DNA of 64,000 bases from Candidatus Pantoea varia. GTDB taxonomy: Bacteria; Pseudomonadota; Gammaproteobacteria; Enterobacterales; Enterobacteriaceae. The notes beneath the pieces are model-generated. The model was not told the origin of the DNA and did not search any database. It saw only the letters and a program-made list of their open reading frames with translations. Location of the stretch: positions 1,736,001 through 1,800,000 of the forward strand of contig NZ_FOVG01000001.1 in the NCBI RefSeq assembly GCF_900115075.1, in the 5' to 3' direction. Made by a program: the position numbers and the translations under genes. Positions 25,197-35,157 of the stretch are shown here, one piece after another. Numbering within the stretch: the first letter of the stretch is position 1; every line of letters starts with the position of its first letter.

Positions 25197-27812
25197 TCAG
25201 GAGTTAAGTGCCCGGGTGATTTTCTCGTAGAGATCGCCAGAGAGTTTATCCAGCTCCAGCAGTTGTTCCAGCGCCTGGCGCATCATCGCCTGACGGCCTT
25301 CGTCATAACGTTTCAGACGAATCAACGGCTCCACCATTCGCGCCGCAACCTGCGGATTGCGGGTATTAAGATCGGTGAGCATTTCCACCAGGAACTTATA
25401 ACCGCTGCCATCCTGAGCATGGAACGCGGCCGGGTTAGCCGAGGCAAATGCCCCCACCAGCGAGCGAACGCGGTTCGGATTACTCATGGTGAAGGAACGA
25501 TGAGTCAGAAGCTGACGCACATTGCGCATCACATTGGCGGCCGGACTGGTCGCCTGCAGCACAAACCATTTGTCCATCACCAGACCATCCTGATGCCAGC
25601 GCTCATCGTAGGCCGCCAGCAGCGCATCACGGCACGGCAACTGAGCCGCCACAGCCGCGGAAAGCGCCGCCAGTGCATCAGTCATGTTGGTCGCCTGGTG
25701 GTACTGCGTCTGTACCAGTTTGTCGGCCAACTGCGCATCGCTGAAGGCAAGATAGGTCAGGCAGGTATTTTTCAGGCTGCGCTGACCAATCGCATCATGC
25801 TCCACGCGGTATTCAGGCTGCTGATTGGCGTTGTAGATGGCAAAAAACTCATCGGCCAGTTCGCGTGCCAGCGTGCGTTGCAGAGCGTCACGCACCAGCG
25901 CAATCGCCTGCGGATCGATAGTCTCGAACAGCTCGGCAATCTCATTTTCTGACGGCAGCGTCAGGATTAGCGCCGTCAGGGCCGGATCGCAGTCGGTATC
26001 AAGCAGCACCGCGCGGAAGGCGTCGGCGACATGCAGCGGCAGCGACAGATGCTGGCCCTGCTGGTAGCGGGCGACGTTCAGACGAATGTAGGTCGCCAGC
26101 AGGCTCTGCGCCGCATCCCAGCGGGAGAAATCATTGCGCGCATGGCGCATCAGGAAGGTGAGCTGAGCATCACTCCACTTGTAATCGAGCTTCACCGGCG
26201 CAGAGAATTCACGCAGCAGCGACGGCACCGGCTGGAAGTAGACATTATCGAAAATAAAGGTCTGGAACTCCTCGGTGACATTCAGCACATGATGCACCGG
26301 ATGGCCGTTATTCTGCAGCGGGATCACCTTGCCTTCGCCGTCATAGAGTTCGATATCCAGCGGGATATGCAGTGGCAGCTTCTCTTTCTGATCGGCGGTC
26401 GCTGGCGTGTGCTGCGTGACGTGTAGCGTGTACTGCTCCAGTTCCGGATTGTAATCGTCGCGCACCGTCAGTACCGGCGTACCGGACTGGCTGTACCAGC
26501 GGCGGAACTGCGACAGATCGACGTTTGAGGCATCTTCCATCGCCTGGACAAAGTCATCACAGGTGGCGGCGCTGCCGTCGTGACGATCAAAGTACAGCTT
26601 CATGCCCTTCTGGAAATTCTCTTCACCCAGCAGGGTGTGCATCATACGGATCACTTCTGACCCTTTTTCATACACCGTCAGGGTGTAGAAGTTGTTCATC
26701 TCGATGACCTGATCCGGACGGATCGGGTGTGCCATCGGACTGGCATCTTCGGCGAACTGTGCACCGCGCACGATACGCACATTATCAATGCGGTTCACCG
26801 CACGTGAACCCAGATCGGAGCTGAACTCCTGATCGCGGAACACCGTCAGTCCCTCTTTCAGGCTGAGCTGGAACCAGTCGCGACAGGTCACGCGGTTACC
26901 GGTCCAGTTGTGGAAATATTCGTGGCCGATGACGGCTTCAATGCCGAGGTAATCTTTGTCGGTTGCCGTTTCCGCTTTCGCCAGCACATATTTGGCGTTG
27001 AAGACGTTAAGACCTTTATTCTCCATCGCGCCCATGTTGAAGAAGTCCACCGCCACAATCATAAAGATGTCGAGGTCATACTCCAGGCCGAAACGCTCTT
27101 CATCCCACTTCATGCTGTTTTTCAGCGAGGTCATCGCCCAGTCAGCACGGTCGAGGTTCCCGCGATCGACGAAGATCTCCAGCGCCACATCTCGTCCTGA
27201 ACGGGTGGTGAAGCTGTCACGCAGCACGTCGAAATCGCCCGCGACCAGCGCAAACAGGTAGCAGGGTTTCGGGAACGGATCTTCCCACTTCACCCAGCTG
27301 CGACCCTGCTCATCCCGGCCGCTGTCAATGCGGTTCCCGTTGGAGAGCAGGAACGGATAGCGCTCACCGTCGGCATAAATGGTGGTGGTAAAGCGCGCCA
27401 GCACATCCGGGCGATCGAGGTACCAGGTAATATGACGGAAGCCTTCAGCCTCACATTGGGTGCAGAGCGCCTCGCCCGATTTGTATAGCCCTTCCAGCGC
27501 GGTGTTCTGATCCGGGTGAATCGCATTGATGATTTTCAGGGTGAAGCTGTCCGGCAACTGGCTGATCACCAGTGCGCCTTCATCTTCACGGTAGGCCGTC
27601 CAGGGTTGCCCGTCGACCTCCAGCGCAATCAGCGTTAACGCTTCGCCGTCCAGTCGCAGCTCAGCCTGGCTGTCGCCCAGGCGTTTAACCTGGCTGATGG
27701 CCGTAACGCGGGTAGTGGACGCATCCAGTTCAAAAGTTAAATCGATATCGGTGATGGTGTAATCGGGCGCACGGTAGTCGTGACGATACTTAATTTGGGG
27801 CTGTTGCGTCAT
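25197..27812 (-). CDS. pepN: Aminopeptidase N
   Basis: PepN is the main cytosolic M1-family zinc aminopeptidase, releasing N-terminal residues from peptides. The 871-residue protein (870 in E. coli) has the GAMENKG substrate-binding motif near residue 261 and the zinc motif HEYFHNWTGNR with the distal Glu in LKEGLTVFRDQEF near 298-325. A long C-terminal helical domain follows. The start at 27812 gives MTQQPQIKYRHDY. It is divergent from pncB across about 240 bases that contain two palindromes, and convergent with ssuB. Confidence 0.97.
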   Translation of the reverse strand: MTQQPQIKYRHDYRAPDYTITDIDLTFELDASTTRVTAISQVKRLGDSQAELRLDGEALTLIALEVDGQPWTAYREDEGALVISQLPDSFTLKIINAIHPDQNTALEGLYKSGEALCTQCEAEGFRHITWYLDRPDVLARFTTTIYADGERYPFLLSNGNRIDSGRDEQGRSWVKWEDPFPKPCYLFALVAGDFDVLRDSFTTRSGRDVALEIFVDRGNLDRADWAMTSLKNSMKWDEERFGLEYDLDIFMIVAVDFFNMGAMENKGLNVFNAKYVLAKAETATDKDYLGIEAVIGHEYFHNWTGNRVTCRDWFQLSLKEGLTVFRDQEFSSDLGSRAVNRIDNVRIVRGAQFAEDASPMAHPIRPDQVIEMNNFYTLTVYEKGSEVIRMMHTLLGEENFQKGMKLYFDRHDGSAATCDDFVQAMEDASNVDLSQFRRWYSQSGTPVLTVRDDYNPELEQYTLHVTQHTPATADQKEKLPLHIPLDIELYDGEGKVIPLQNNGHPVHHVLNVTEEFQTFIFDNVYFQPVPSLLREFSAPVKLDYKWSDAQLTFLMRHARNDFSRWDAAQSLLATYIRLNVARYQQGQHLSLPLHVADAFRAVLLDTDCDPALTALILTLPSENEIAELFETIDPQAIALVRDALQRTLARELADEFFAIYNANQQPEYRVEHDAIGQRSLKNTCLTYLAFSDAQLADKLVQTQYHQATNMTDALAALSAAVAAQLPCRDALLAAYDERWHQDGLVMDKWFVLQATSPAANVMRNVRQLLTHRSFTMSNPNRVRSLVGAFASANPAAFHAQDGSGYKFLVEMLTDLNTRNPQVAARMVEPLIRLKRYDEGRQAMMRQALEQLLELDKLSGDLYEKITRALNS

Positions 27813-27851
27813 ATTGCGTCTCGCGTTGTTATAAGTTTACCGGCAAAGTCT

Positions 27852-27871
27852 AAGCTTGTTACAACAAGCTT
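27852..27871. promoter_or_regulatory. 20-base palindrome between pepN and pncB
   Basis: AAGCTTGTTACAACAAGCTT has perfect nine-base arms around an AC centre. It lies 40 bases before the pepN start and 185 bases before pncB. The arm length and compact centre fit a dimeric repressor operator. It does not match the NadR box (TGTTTA-N6-TAAACA) expected for pncB. Function unknown. Confidence 0.5.
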
Positions 27872-27909
27872 GCCACGCACAATGCACCTAAAGGGTGAAA
27901 TGGCTACAG

Positions 27910-27921
27910 TTTGTTAACAAA
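27910..27921. promoter_or_regulatory. 12-base palindrome between pepN and pncB
   Basis: TTTGTTAACAAA is a perfect palindrome sharing the TTGTT/AACAA core of the 20-base palindrome 38 bases to the left. The pair could be two sites for one regulator. Confidence 0.35.
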
Positions 27922-28055
27922 GGCACAGATTGGCCTCGACCCGCCCGACTGAAATATGCTGTGATCGGCTTCAGATAGTGAATTATACTTTTGCGTCTTT
28001 ATGACTGTGTACAACACCGGGCTCTGCGCCACCGAACAGGATGCTGAAACGCGCC

Positions 28056-29261
28056 ATGACAGGACATGCTTCCCCGATACTGACCTCGCTGCTGGATACG
28101 GACGCCTATAAGCTCCATATGCAGCAGGCCGTTTTCCACCGCTATCATGACATCACGGTGGCGGCGGAGTTTCGCTGCCGCGGCGACGAACTGCTGGGTC
28201 TCTACGCTGACGAAATTCGTGACGCGATAACCGCGATGCAACACCTGGCGCTGACAGAGGATGAAGCGACCTGGTTGTCTCGCCTTCCCTTTTTTAAGCA
28301 GGATTACCTCAGTTGGTTACGCCAGTTCCGCTATAACCCGGATCAGGTTGAGGTGCGCAATCATCACGGCAAGCTGGAACTTCGTATTCAGGGGCCGTGG
28401 CGTGAGGTGATCCTATGGGAGGTGCCGCTGCTGGCGCTGATCAGCGAGATTGTGCATCGTCATCGCACGCCGCAGGTCACCACGCAGCAGGCGATCGACC
28501 ATTTACATCAGAAGCTTGGCGACTTTAAGACGCAGGTGGCTGACCTTGATATGTCACGCTTCCGCCTGATGGATTTCGGCACCCGTCGTCGCTATTCACA
28601 GGATGTGCAGCAGTCGATCGTCTCAACGCTGAAACAGGATTTTCCGTGGCTGATTGGAACCAGTAACTATGATCTGGCGCGCCGTCTGTCACTGACGCCG
28701 GTCGGTACCCAGGCGCATGAGTGGTTCCAGGCCTTCCAGCAGATCAGTCCTGTACTGGCCAACAGCCAGCGTGCTGCGCTGCAGGCGTGGCTGGACGAGT
28801 ATGACGATCAGCTTGGCATCGCCCTCACCGATTGCATCGCCATGGATGCGTTCCTGCGCGATTTCGGTCCGGTGTTTGCCCGCCGCTACCAGGGACTGCG
28901 CCACGACTCCGGCGATCCGGTTGAGTGGGGCGAGAAAGCGCTGGCTCATTATCAGAAGCTGGATATCGATCCGCAAAGCAAACACCTGGTCTTTTCTGAC
29001 AACCTGAATCTTGACAAAGCGCTGGCGCTGTACCGCCACTTTGGCCAGCGGACGAATGTCGTGTTCGGCATCGGTACCCGCCTGACCTGTGATATTCCGG
29101 GCGTAACACCCCTGAACATCGTCATCAAACTGGTGCAGTGCAATGGCAAGCCGGTGGCGAAACTCTCAGACAGCCCCGGCAAAACCATCTGCCAGGATAA
29201 AGCCTTTGTCAGAGCCCTGCGTAAAGCCTTTGATTTGCCGCTGGTGAAAAAAGCGAGTTAA
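28056..29261 (+). CDS. pncB: Nicotinate phosphoribosyltransferase
   Basis: PncB converts nicotinate and PRPP to nicotinate mononucleotide in NAD salvage, using ATP. The 401-residue protein has [18 protein letters not shown], the phosphohistidine region with the Arg/His-rich GTRRRYS loop, [13 protein letters not shown] and the [23 protein letters not shown] phosphate sites. Start 28056 (MTGHASP) gives the family length (400); an ATG at 28041 is also in frame but has no better ribosome site. Enteric pncB is usually repressed by NadR; I did not find a clear NadR box. Confidence 0.95.
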   Translation: MTGHASPILTSLLDTDAYKLHMQQAVFHRYHDITVAAEFRCRGDELLGLYADEIRDAITAMQHLALTEDEATWLSRLPFFKQDYLSWLRQFRYNPDQVEVRNHHGKLELRIQGPWREVILWEVPLLALISEIVHRHRTPQVTTQQAIDHLHQKLGDFKTQVADLDMSRFRLMDFGTRRRYSQDVQQSIVSTLKQDFPWLIGTSNYDLARRLSLTPVGTQAHEWFQAFQQISPVLANSQRAALQAWLDEYDDQLGIALTDCIAMDAFLRDFGPVFARRYQGLRHDSGDPVEWGEKALAHYQKLDIDPQSKHLVFSDNLNLDKALALYRHFGQRTNVVFGIGTRLTCDIPGVTPLNIVIKLVQCNGKPVAKLSDSPGKTICQDKAFVRALRKAFDLPLVKKAS

Positions 29262-29275
29262 TCCTCTTCTTATCG

Positions 29276-29295
29276 GGGCGTTGATGCGCCCCGCC
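29276..29295 (+). other. Hairpin downstream of pncB
   Basis: CGGGGCG and CGCCCCG (29276-29282, 29289-29295) form a perfect seven-base stem 15 bases after the pncB stop. No T-run follows, so it is at best a partial terminator or 3'-end stabiliser. Confidence 0.4.
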
Positions 29296-29417
29296 TCTGC
29301 TGTAATAAATCTGCATTCCCCCTGAATTTTGCTTGTTTCCTGAAGACTCGCAAGTAACATAGCAAAACCCCGGATGGGGCAACTTTTTACTCACTTCTTC
29401 TATATAGAGAGATATTT

Positions 29418-30818
29418 ATGAGCGTAGTGCCTGTAGCGGACGTACTGCACGGTCGCGTCGCGGTTGACAGTGAAGTCACCGTACGTGGTTGGGTGCGTAC
29501 CCGAAGAGATTCCAAAGCCGGTCTTTCCTTCATCGCTGTCTATGACGGCTCCTGCTTTAATCCCGTTCAGGCTGTCGTCAATAATTCTCTGAATAATTAT
29601 CAGGATGAAGTGCTGCGTCTGACCACGGGCTGTTCTGTTATCGTCACCGGTAAAGTGGTGGCATCGCCGGGTCAGGGCCAGGCGTTTGAGATTCAGGCAA
29701 CCAACCTGGAAGTGGTGGGCTGGGTCGAAGATCCGGACAGCTACCCGATGGCGGCGAAACGCCACAGCATCGAGTATCTGCGTGAAGTGGCGCACCTGCG
29801 TCCGCGCACCAACCTGATTGGCGCGGTCGCCCGTGTTCGCCACACCCTGGCGCAGGCGCTGCATCGCTTCTTCCATGAGAATGGCTATTTCTGGGTCTCG
29901 ACGCCGCTGATTACCGCCTCCGATACCGAAGGTGCCGGGGAAATGTTCCGTGTCTCTACGCTGGATATGGAAAACCTGCCGCGTAACGATCAGGGTAAAG
30001 TCGACTTCAGCGAAGACTTCTTTGGTAAAGAAGCCTTCCTGACCGTTTCCGGACAGCTTAATGGCGAAACCTATGCCAGCGCCCTGTCGAAGATCTACAC
30101 CTTCGGTCCAACGTTCCGCGCAGAGAACTCCAACACCAGTCGCCATCTGGCGGAATTCTGGATGCTGGAGCCGGAAATTGCGTTTGCCTCACTGGATGAT
30201 GCCGCTGCACTGGCCGAATCCATGCTGAAGTATGTCTTCAACGCGGTGCTGGAAGAGCGCGCTGATGACATGGCCTTCTTTGCTGAGCGCGTGGATAAAG
30301 AAGCCGTAGAGCGCCTGCAGCGTTTCATCACCACCGATTTTGCTCAGGTCGACTATACCGACGCGGTTGACATTCTGATGAACTGCGGTCAGACGTTCGA
30401 GAACCCGGTTTCCTGGGGTATCGATCTCTCCTCTGAGCATGAACGCTATCTGGCGGAGAAACACTTTAAAGCGCCGGTGGTGGTAAAAAACTATCCGAAA
30501 GACATCAAAGCGTTCTATATGCGCCTGAATGACGATGGCAAAACCGTGGCGGCGATGGATGTTCTGGCGCCAGGCATTGGTGAGATCATTGGGGGTTCAC
30601 AGCGTGAAGAACGTCTGGATGTGCTGGATGCGCGTCTGGAAGAGATGGGTCTGAATAAAGAAGATTACTGGTGGTATCGTGACCTGCGTCGCTACGGTAC
30701 CGTGCCACATTCTGGCTTCGGCCTGGGCTTTGAACGTTTAATCGCCTATGTTACCGGCGTGCAAAATGTCAGGGATGTTATCCCCTTCCCGCGCACTCCA
30801 CGCAACGCGAGTTTCTGA
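29418..30818 (+). CDS. asnS: Asparaginyl-tRNA synthetase
   Basis: AsnS charges tRNA-Asn with asparagine. It is a class IIb synthetase of 466 residues (same as E. coli). An N-terminal OB-fold anticodon-binding domain (about 1-115, [18 protein letters not shown]) is followed by the catalytic domain with class II motif 2 ([27 protein letters not shown]) and motif 3 ([15 protein letters not shown]). The ATG follows a GAGAGA-type ribosome site. Monocistronic, with its own terminator. Confidence 0.98.
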   Translation: MSVVPVADVLHGRVAVDSEVTVRGWVRTRRDSKAGLSFIAVYDGSCFNPVQAVVNNSLNNYQDEVLRLTTGCSVIVTGKVVASPGQGQAFEIQATNLEVVGWVEDPDSYPMAAKRHSIEYLREVAHLRPRTNLIGAVARVRHTLAQALHRFFHENGYFWVSTPLITASDTEGAGEMFRVSTLDMENLPRNDQGKVDFSEDFFGKEAFLTVSGQLNGETYASALSKIYTFGPTFRAENSNTSRHLAEFWMLEPEIAFASLDDAAALAESMLKYVFNAVLEERADDMAFFAERVDKEAVERLQRFITTDFAQVDYTDAVDILMNCGQTFENPVSWGIDLSSEHERYLAEKHFKAPVVVKNYPKDIKAFYMRLNDDGKTVAAMDVLAPGIGEIIGGSQREERLDVLDARLEEMGLNKEDYWWYRDLRRYGTVPHSGFGLGFERLIAYVTGVQNVRDVIPFPRTPRNASF

Positions 30819-30855
30819 ATTCGGCATTAAATATAAGAAATTCATATATATAACG

Positions 30856-30880
30856 AGGTCGGCACTGCCGGCCTTTTTTT
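30856..30880 (+). terminator. asnS Rho-independent terminator
   Basis: Stem AGGTCGGCA/TGCCGGCCT with one G-T pair, followed by seven T. Confidence 0.9.
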
Positions 30881-30914
30881 ATTTTTGTAAATTTTGAGTT
30901 CTCTCACAAAGTTC

Positions 30915-30992
30915 CGTGTTTTTTACATTTTGTAATACAAATTTTCCTACTGAAACAAGATTACGAGTTTAGTAGCATTTAAGCGCTAGAAT
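30915..30992 (+). promoter_or_regulatory. Putative OmpR-controlled ompF promoter
   Basis: An A/T-rich stretch with repeated TTACATTTTGTAATACAA and TGAAACAAGATTACGAG elements lies where the E. coli F1-F3 OmpR boxes lie, ahead of TAGAAT (30987-30992) as -10; transcription would begin near 31003. The individual OmpR boxes were inferred by position rather than by exact consensus. Confidence 0.5.
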
Positions 30993-31118
30993 TACGGCGG
31001 GTGGGATGGAAAGATGCGTGCAGACACAGGAAGACACCAAACTTCGTTCAGGGTTCCCGTAAAGATTTCCTGACGGCAGTGGCAGGTGTACAAATAACTC
31101 CAATGAGGGTAATGAATA

Positions 31119-32288
31119 ATGATGAAGCGCAATATTCTTGCAGTGGTTATCCCTGCTCTGTTAGTAGCTGGCGCAGCAAACGCTGCAGAAATCTATAACA
31201 AAGACGGCAACAAACTGGACCTGTACGGTAAAGCTGTCGGCCTGCACTACTTCTCTGACGATGCGGATAACGACGGTGATCAGTCTTATGCTCGCTTCGG
31301 CTTCAAAGGCGAAACCCAGATCAATGACCAGCTGACTGGTTACGGTCAGTGGGAATACAACATTCAGGCCAACAACTCTGAAGGTTCTGACGCACAGAAT
31401 GGCAACAAAACCCGTCTGGGCTTTGCTGGCCTGAAATTCGGCGACGCTGGCTCAATCGACTACGGCCGTAACTACGGTGTGGTTTATGATGCAATCGGCT
31501 GGACCGATATGCTGCCAGAGTTCGGTGGCGATTCAGGATACTCAGATAACTTCATGAACGGTCGTAGCACCGGCCTGCTGACTTACCGTAACACCAACTT
31601 CTTCGGCCTGGTTGATGGCTGGGACTTCGCGTTACAGTATCAGGGTAAAAACGAGCGCACAGGTACCGACGGCCTGCGTCGCTCCAACGGTGACGGCTAC
31701 GGTGTGTCAACCAGCTACGTTTCTCCAATTGGCGTAGGCTTCGCTGCAGCATATAGCAGCAGTGACCGTACAAATGCTCAGGCAGCAGGTGCACAGACTA
31801 CTGTCACTCCTAGCGAAGCGAATGGCGGCGGTGATGCAACCACCACTGTCACCGGTCAGGGTGCTGGCAAACGTGCTGAAAACTGGGCAACTGCTCTTAA
31901 GTATGATGCAAACAACGTTTACCTGGCTGCAATGTACGGTGAAACACGTAACTCAACACCAGTTACTGCTACCGGTACTCTGGCTAACGGTAATGCGTTC
32001 TCTACAACTGGCTTTGCAAACAAAGCTCAGAATATTGAACTGGTTGCACAGTATCAGTTCGACTTCGGTCTGCGTCCATCTCTTGCCTACGTTCAGTCTA
32101 AAGGCAAGGATATTGAAGGCGTAGGCGATGCTGACCTGGTTAAATACATCGATGTTGGCGCGACTTACTACTTCAACAAAAACATGTCTACCTATGTTGA
32201 TTACAAAATCAACCAGCTGGATGACAACAACCCGCTGGGTCTGAACACAGACGACGTGGTTGGTGTTGGTATTGTTTACCAGTTCTAA
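31119..32288 (+). CDS. ompF: OmpF-type general porin
   Basis: A trimeric outer-membrane diffusion porin. The 389-residue precursor starts [22 protein letters not shown] (signal peptide of 22 residues) and the mature protein starts [23 protein letters not shown]; it ends in the aromatic VYQF beta-signal. The constriction-loop L3 motif [10 protein letters not shown] is present. It is about 27 residues longer than E. coli OmpF: two surface-loop regions (encoded at 31770-31875 and 31957-32010) are enlarged and rich in Thr, Ala and Gly. Placement between asnS and aspC is the ompF locus of enterics. Regulation by OmpR and MicF is expected from the leader. Confidence 0.95.
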   Translation: MMKRNILAVVIPALLVAGAANAAEIYNKDGNKLDLYGKAVGLHYFSDDADNDGDQSYARFGFKGETQINDQLTGYGQWEYNIQANNSEGSDAQNGNKTRLGFAGLKFGDAGSIDYGRNYGVVYDAIGWTDMLPEFGGDSGYSDNFMNGRSTGLLTYRNTNFFGLVDGWDFALQYQGKNERTGTDGLRRSNGDGYGVSTSYVSPIGVGFAAAYSSSDRTNAQAAGAQTTVTPSEANGGGDATTTVTGQGAGKRAENWATALKYDANNVYLAAMYGETRNSTPVTATGTLANGNAFSTTGFANKAQNIELVAQYQFDFGLRPSLAYVQSKGKDIEGVGDADLVKYIDVGATYYFNKNMSTYVDYKINQLDDNNPLGLNTDDVVGVGIVYQF

Positions 32289-32307
32289 TTCCGCTTAAAT
32301 ATATTTG

Positions 32308-32335
32308 AAAACGGGGCTAAGGCCCCGTTTTTTTA
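32308..32335 (+). terminator. ompF Rho-independent terminator
   Basis: Stem ACGGGGC/GCCCCGT (32311-32317, 32322-32328) with TAAG loop and a run of seven T. Confidence 0.95.
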
Positions 32336-32450
32336 TGACTGCAATTTACCAGAACTTTGTTTTCTCATGCCCTTTTACTCCGCTTAAACGTCTGCAATTC
32401 CCCGTCGCGCAATCCGCACCGCAAAATGTATGAATTTGTCTCGCAAACGG

Positions 32451-32479
32451 TTGGCATTTGCCTGACCGGACGCTAACCT
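32451..32479 (+). promoter_or_regulatory. Candidate aspC promoter
   Basis: TTGGCA (32451-32456) and TAACCT (32474-32479) with 17-base spacing, 43 bases before the aspC ATG. Confidence 0.45.
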
Positions 32480-32521
32480 GAGAGCTCTTTCCGCTAAAGT
32501 TCACGCTAATGGACCTGACAC

Positions 32522-33712
32522 ATGTTTGAATCGATCTCTGCTGCACCCGCCGATCCTATTCTTGGGCTGGCCGATCTGTTTCGTGCTGATGACCGCCCTG
32601 AAAAAATCAATCTGGGTATCGGCGTCTACAAAGACGAAACCGGCAAGACCCCGGTGCTGACCAGTGTTAAAAAAGCTGAGCAATACCTGCTGGAAAACGA
32701 AACCACTAAAAACTATCTCAGCATTGATGGTCTGGCTGATTTCGCCCGCTGCACCCAGGCCCTGCTGTTCGGCACTGAGAGCCCGCTGATTACTGCAGGC
32801 CGCGCGCGCACGGCTCAGACACCAGGTGGCACGGGAGCGCTGCGCGTGGCGGCAGATTTCCTCGCCACGAAAACTTCTGTGAAGCGGGTCTGGATCAGCA
32901 ATCCGAGCTGGCCGAATCACAACAACGTATTTAATGCTGCCGGTCTTGAAGTCTGTGAATACCACTATTATGACGCGGCAAACCATACGCTCGATTTTGA
33001 AGGTATGCTGGCGTCACTGCAGCAGGTTCAGCCTGGTGACGTGGTACTGTTCCATGGCTGCTGCCATAACCCGACCGGTATCGACCCGACCGCTGAGCAG
33101 TGGCAACAGCTGGCGAAGCTGTCACAGGCCAATGGCTGGCTGCCGTTGTTTGACTTTGCTTATCAGGGTTTTGCCCGTGGTCTGGAGGAAGATGCAGAAG
33201 GCCTGCGTATTTTTGCCGCCTCGCATCAGGAACTGATTGTCGCCAGCTCTTACTCCAAGAACTTTGGCCTGTATAACGAGCGTGTCGGTGCCATCACCCT
33301 GGTGGCTGCTGAGGCCAGCGTGGCAGATACCGCCTTCAGCCAGGTGAAGTACACCATTCGCGCCAACTACTCCAATCCGCCAGCGCATGGTGCAGCCATC
33401 GTCGCCACCATTCTGGGCAACAATACGCTGCGTACAATCTGGGAACAGGAGTTGTCAGACATGCGTCAGCGCATTCAGCGCATGCGTCAGCTGTTTGTGA
33501 ACACCCTGGCGGAAAAAGGCGCACAGCGTGACTTCAGCTTTATTATTAAGCAGAACGGCATGTTCTCGTTTAGTGGCTTAACCAAAGACCAGGTGATTCG
33601 CCTGCGTGAAGAGTTTGGCGTCTACGCGGTGAACTCAGGTCGGGTAAACGTTGCGGGCATGACGCCAGACAATATGTCAGCGCTGTGCGAAGCGATTGTC
33701 GCCGTGCTGTAA
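32522..33712 (+). CDS. aspC: Aspartate aminotransferase
   Basis: AspC interconverts aspartate/oxaloacetate and glutamate/2-oxoglutarate and also transaminates aromatic amino acids, using pyridoxal phosphate. The 396-residue class I aminotransferase (same as E. coli) has [14 protein letters not shown] (cofactor phosphate loop), the substrate-side NPTGIDPT and the Schiff-base Lys in [15 protein letters not shown] (about residue 246), plus the C-terminal Arg in [10 protein letters not shown]. The ribosome site is weak. It ends at a terminator shared with convergent ycbL. Confidence 0.98.
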   Translation: MFESISAAPADPILGLADLFRADDRPEKINLGIGVYKDETGKTPVLTSVKKAEQYLLENETTKNYLSIDGLADFARCTQALLFGTESPLITAGRARTAQTPGGTGALRVAADFLATKTSVKRVWISNPSWPNHNNVFNAAGLEVCEYHYYDAANHTLDFEGMLASLQQVQPGDVVLFHGCCHNPTGIDPTAEQWQQLAKLSQANGWLPLFDFAYQGFARGLEEDAEGLRIFAASHQELIVASSYSKNFGLYNERVGAITLVAAEASVADTAFSQVKYTIRANYSNPPAHGAAIVATILGNNTLRTIWEQELSDMRQRIQRMRQLFVNTLAEKGAQRDFSFIIKQNGMFSFSGLTKDQVIRLREEFGVYAVNSGRVNVAGMTPDNMSALCEAIVAVL

Positions 33713-33730
33713 GCAGGAAGACTGAACAGA

Positions 33731-33758
33731 AAAATGGGCCTCCTGGCCCATTTTTTAT
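33731..33758. terminator. Bidirectional terminator between aspC and ycbL
   Basis: Stem AATGGGCC/GGCCCATT (33733-33740, 33745-33752), A-run on the left, six T on the right. The stop codon of ycbL (33755-33757) lies in the T-run. Confidence 0.92.
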
Positions 33759-34384
33759 TGCAGAAAAGGATTACTGATGCGTTCACGCCCCAGCGTGGAA
33801 ATCGGGCCGTGACCGGGCAGAAAAGTGACATCATCGCCCAGCGGCAGCAATTTCGTGCGGATAGCATCGATGAGCTGCTGATGATCGCCCTGCGGGAAGT
33901 CTGTGCGTCCCACGCCGCCATTGAAAATCACGTCGCCTGAAATTAATAACTGTCCTGGACGATCAAAGAACACCACATGTCCCGGTGAATGGCCCGGACA
34001 GTGCAGCACCTCCAGCGTGGTCAATCCTACCTGCACGCTCTCCCCCTCTTCCAGCCAGCGATCCGGGGTAAAAGGCACGCACTCTTCAAGTCCGAACATC
34101 CTGCTTTGAGTCGGCAGAGCTTCCAGCCAGAAGGCATCACGCTTTTGCGGCCCAATAATCGGAATCTGATAGAAGGCAGCCAGTTCAACGGCAGCACCGA
34201 CGTGATCAAGATGTCCATGCGTCAGCAGGATCTGAGCGGGTTTAAGTCTGAGCTGTTCCAGCGTTTGTTTAATCAGATCGGCATCGCCGCCTGGATCAAC
34301 CAGCGCGGCTTCACGAGTGGACTCGCACCAGATCACTGAACAGTTCTGGGCAAACGCGGTAACAGGAATAATGTGGTAATTCAT
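33755..34384 (-). CDS. ycbL: Glyoxalase II-like metallo-beta-lactamase-fold hydrolase YcbL
   Basis: The 209-residue protein is a binuclear metal hydrolase with the [11 protein letters not shown] metal motif, His in [14 protein letters not shown], Asp in ISGDVIF and the final His in FLPGHGPIS. The Salmonella homologue is a type II glyoxalase-like enzyme able to cleave S-lactoylglutathione. Start 34384 gives [11 protein letters not shown]; an upstream in-frame ATG at 34405 adds unmatched residues. It stops at NPFLQ, about six residues shorter than E. coli YcbL, because the stop falls in the terminator. Likely the last gene of a mepK-ycbL unit. Confidence 0.93.
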   Translation of the reverse strand: MNYHIIPVTAFAQNCSVIWCESTREAALVDPGGDADLIKQTLEQLRLKPAQILLTHGHLDHVGAAVELAAFYQIPIIGPQKRDAFWLEALPTQSRMFGLEECVPFTPDRWLEEGESVQVGLTTLEVLHCPGHSPGHVVFFDRPGQLLISGDVIFNGGVGRTDFPQGDHQQLIDAIRTKLLPLGDDVTFLPGHGPISTLGRERISNPFLQ

Positions 34385-34423
34385 AACGCTCCATGACCGG
34401 CTCACGCAGCGTTGCCGGTGTCG

Positions 34424-34972
34424 TTACCAGTGCCTGATCGGCCCGGTATCAATATGTACAAAGTTACTGCGGGGATAATATCCTACACCACCCGCACGCA
34501 GAGATAACGCCGCTTTGCGTACATTGGCTAATGAAATGCCTTCGATATGAAAATCCATCGCCTGGCCTTTGGTGTGATAGCTGTGCTTAGCCACACCCGG
34601 CCCGCTCTCACGGAGCATATTGTTGGTTGCCAGCGAACGGTAGCCGGAGACCAGCTGAATCGGTTTACGCATGCCCAGCAGCGCCTGCAGGCGGAATATT
34701 TGGTCAAACAGGTGCGGATCGATGCTTTTCACTTTATTGGCACGATAGTCCCGGAAAAAGTGATTTAATCGTGACAACTCATCCTTGTCGTAGCTCTTAC
34801 CATTAAAAAACTCAGTTTTAAGGGTTTCACCGGTGTGAAGATTATTAAGCATCAATACACGCGGGCGAGACGTTGAGAGCGAGGCCCTTGCAGAAGCTGG
34901 CAATAATGCCAGTCCGGCGGCGGCACTACCGCACAGCAGTAGTTTGCGACGAGAAGAATCAATAGTAGACAT
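34424..34972 (-). CDS. mepK: Murein DD/LD-endopeptidase MepK (YcbK), Tat-exported
   Basis: MepK cleaves peptide crosslinks in peptidoglycan, including 3-3 links made by LD-transpeptidases. The 182-residue precursor has a twin-arginine signal (SSRRKLLLCGSAAAGLALLP, cut after ARA) and an M15/DUF882 zinc peptidase domain with GYRSLATN, SYHTKGQAMDFHIEGIS and the C-terminal VGYYPRSNFVHIDTGPIRHW metal motif. It is adjacent to ldtD, which makes 3-3 crosslinks, so maker and breaker are neighbours, as in E. coli. Confidence 0.95.
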   Translation of the reverse strand: MSTIDSSRRKLLLCGSAAAGLALLPASARASLSTSRPRVLMLNNLHTGETLKTEFFNGKSYDKDELSRLNHFFRDYRANKVKSIDPHLFDQIFRLQALLGMRKPIQLVSGYRSLATNNMLRESGPGVAKHSYHTKGQAMDFHIEGISLANVRKAALSLRAGGVGYYPRSNFVHIDTGPIRHW

Positions 34973-35079
34973 GTAACGATTTACCTGAGAGTGAAGCCAT
35001 AGAAATGTGCAAAAAGCGCACAGGCCGAACCATAACTTTCTCTCAGAGAAGCGTCAACCCATCTGCCCGTAGTTTGCGA

Positions 35080-35101
35080 GGCGATCCCCGCAGGGATCGC
35101 C
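35080..35101. other. Perfect hairpin between ldtD and mepK
   Basis: GGCGATCCC and GGGATCGCC form a nine-base stem with a four-base CGCA loop. There is no T-run on either strand, so it is not a classical terminator. It may protect an mRNA 3' end. Confidence 0.5.
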
Positions 35102-35157
35102 ATTTGATAAGATTTTTGTTAATTACCGGCACGTCGCTAACGATTTAAAATCAATCA

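Larger units (their letters stand above)
30819..31118 (+). other. asnS-ompF intergenic region: terminator, OmpR region, ompF leader
   Basis: The 300 bases contain the asnS terminator (30856-30880), an AT-rich OmpR-type control region (about 30915-30980), a -10 (30987-30992) and an ompF leader of about 115 bases. The leader keeps the blocks ATGGAAAGATGCGTGCAGAC, GACACCAAACT and ATGAGGGTAATGAATAATG, which in E. coli include the MicF small-RNA pairing site around the ribosome site. Confidence 0.7.

Noticed and set aside
29400-30146. 248-codon open frame on the minus strand
   Set aside because: Antisense to asnS; no independent support.
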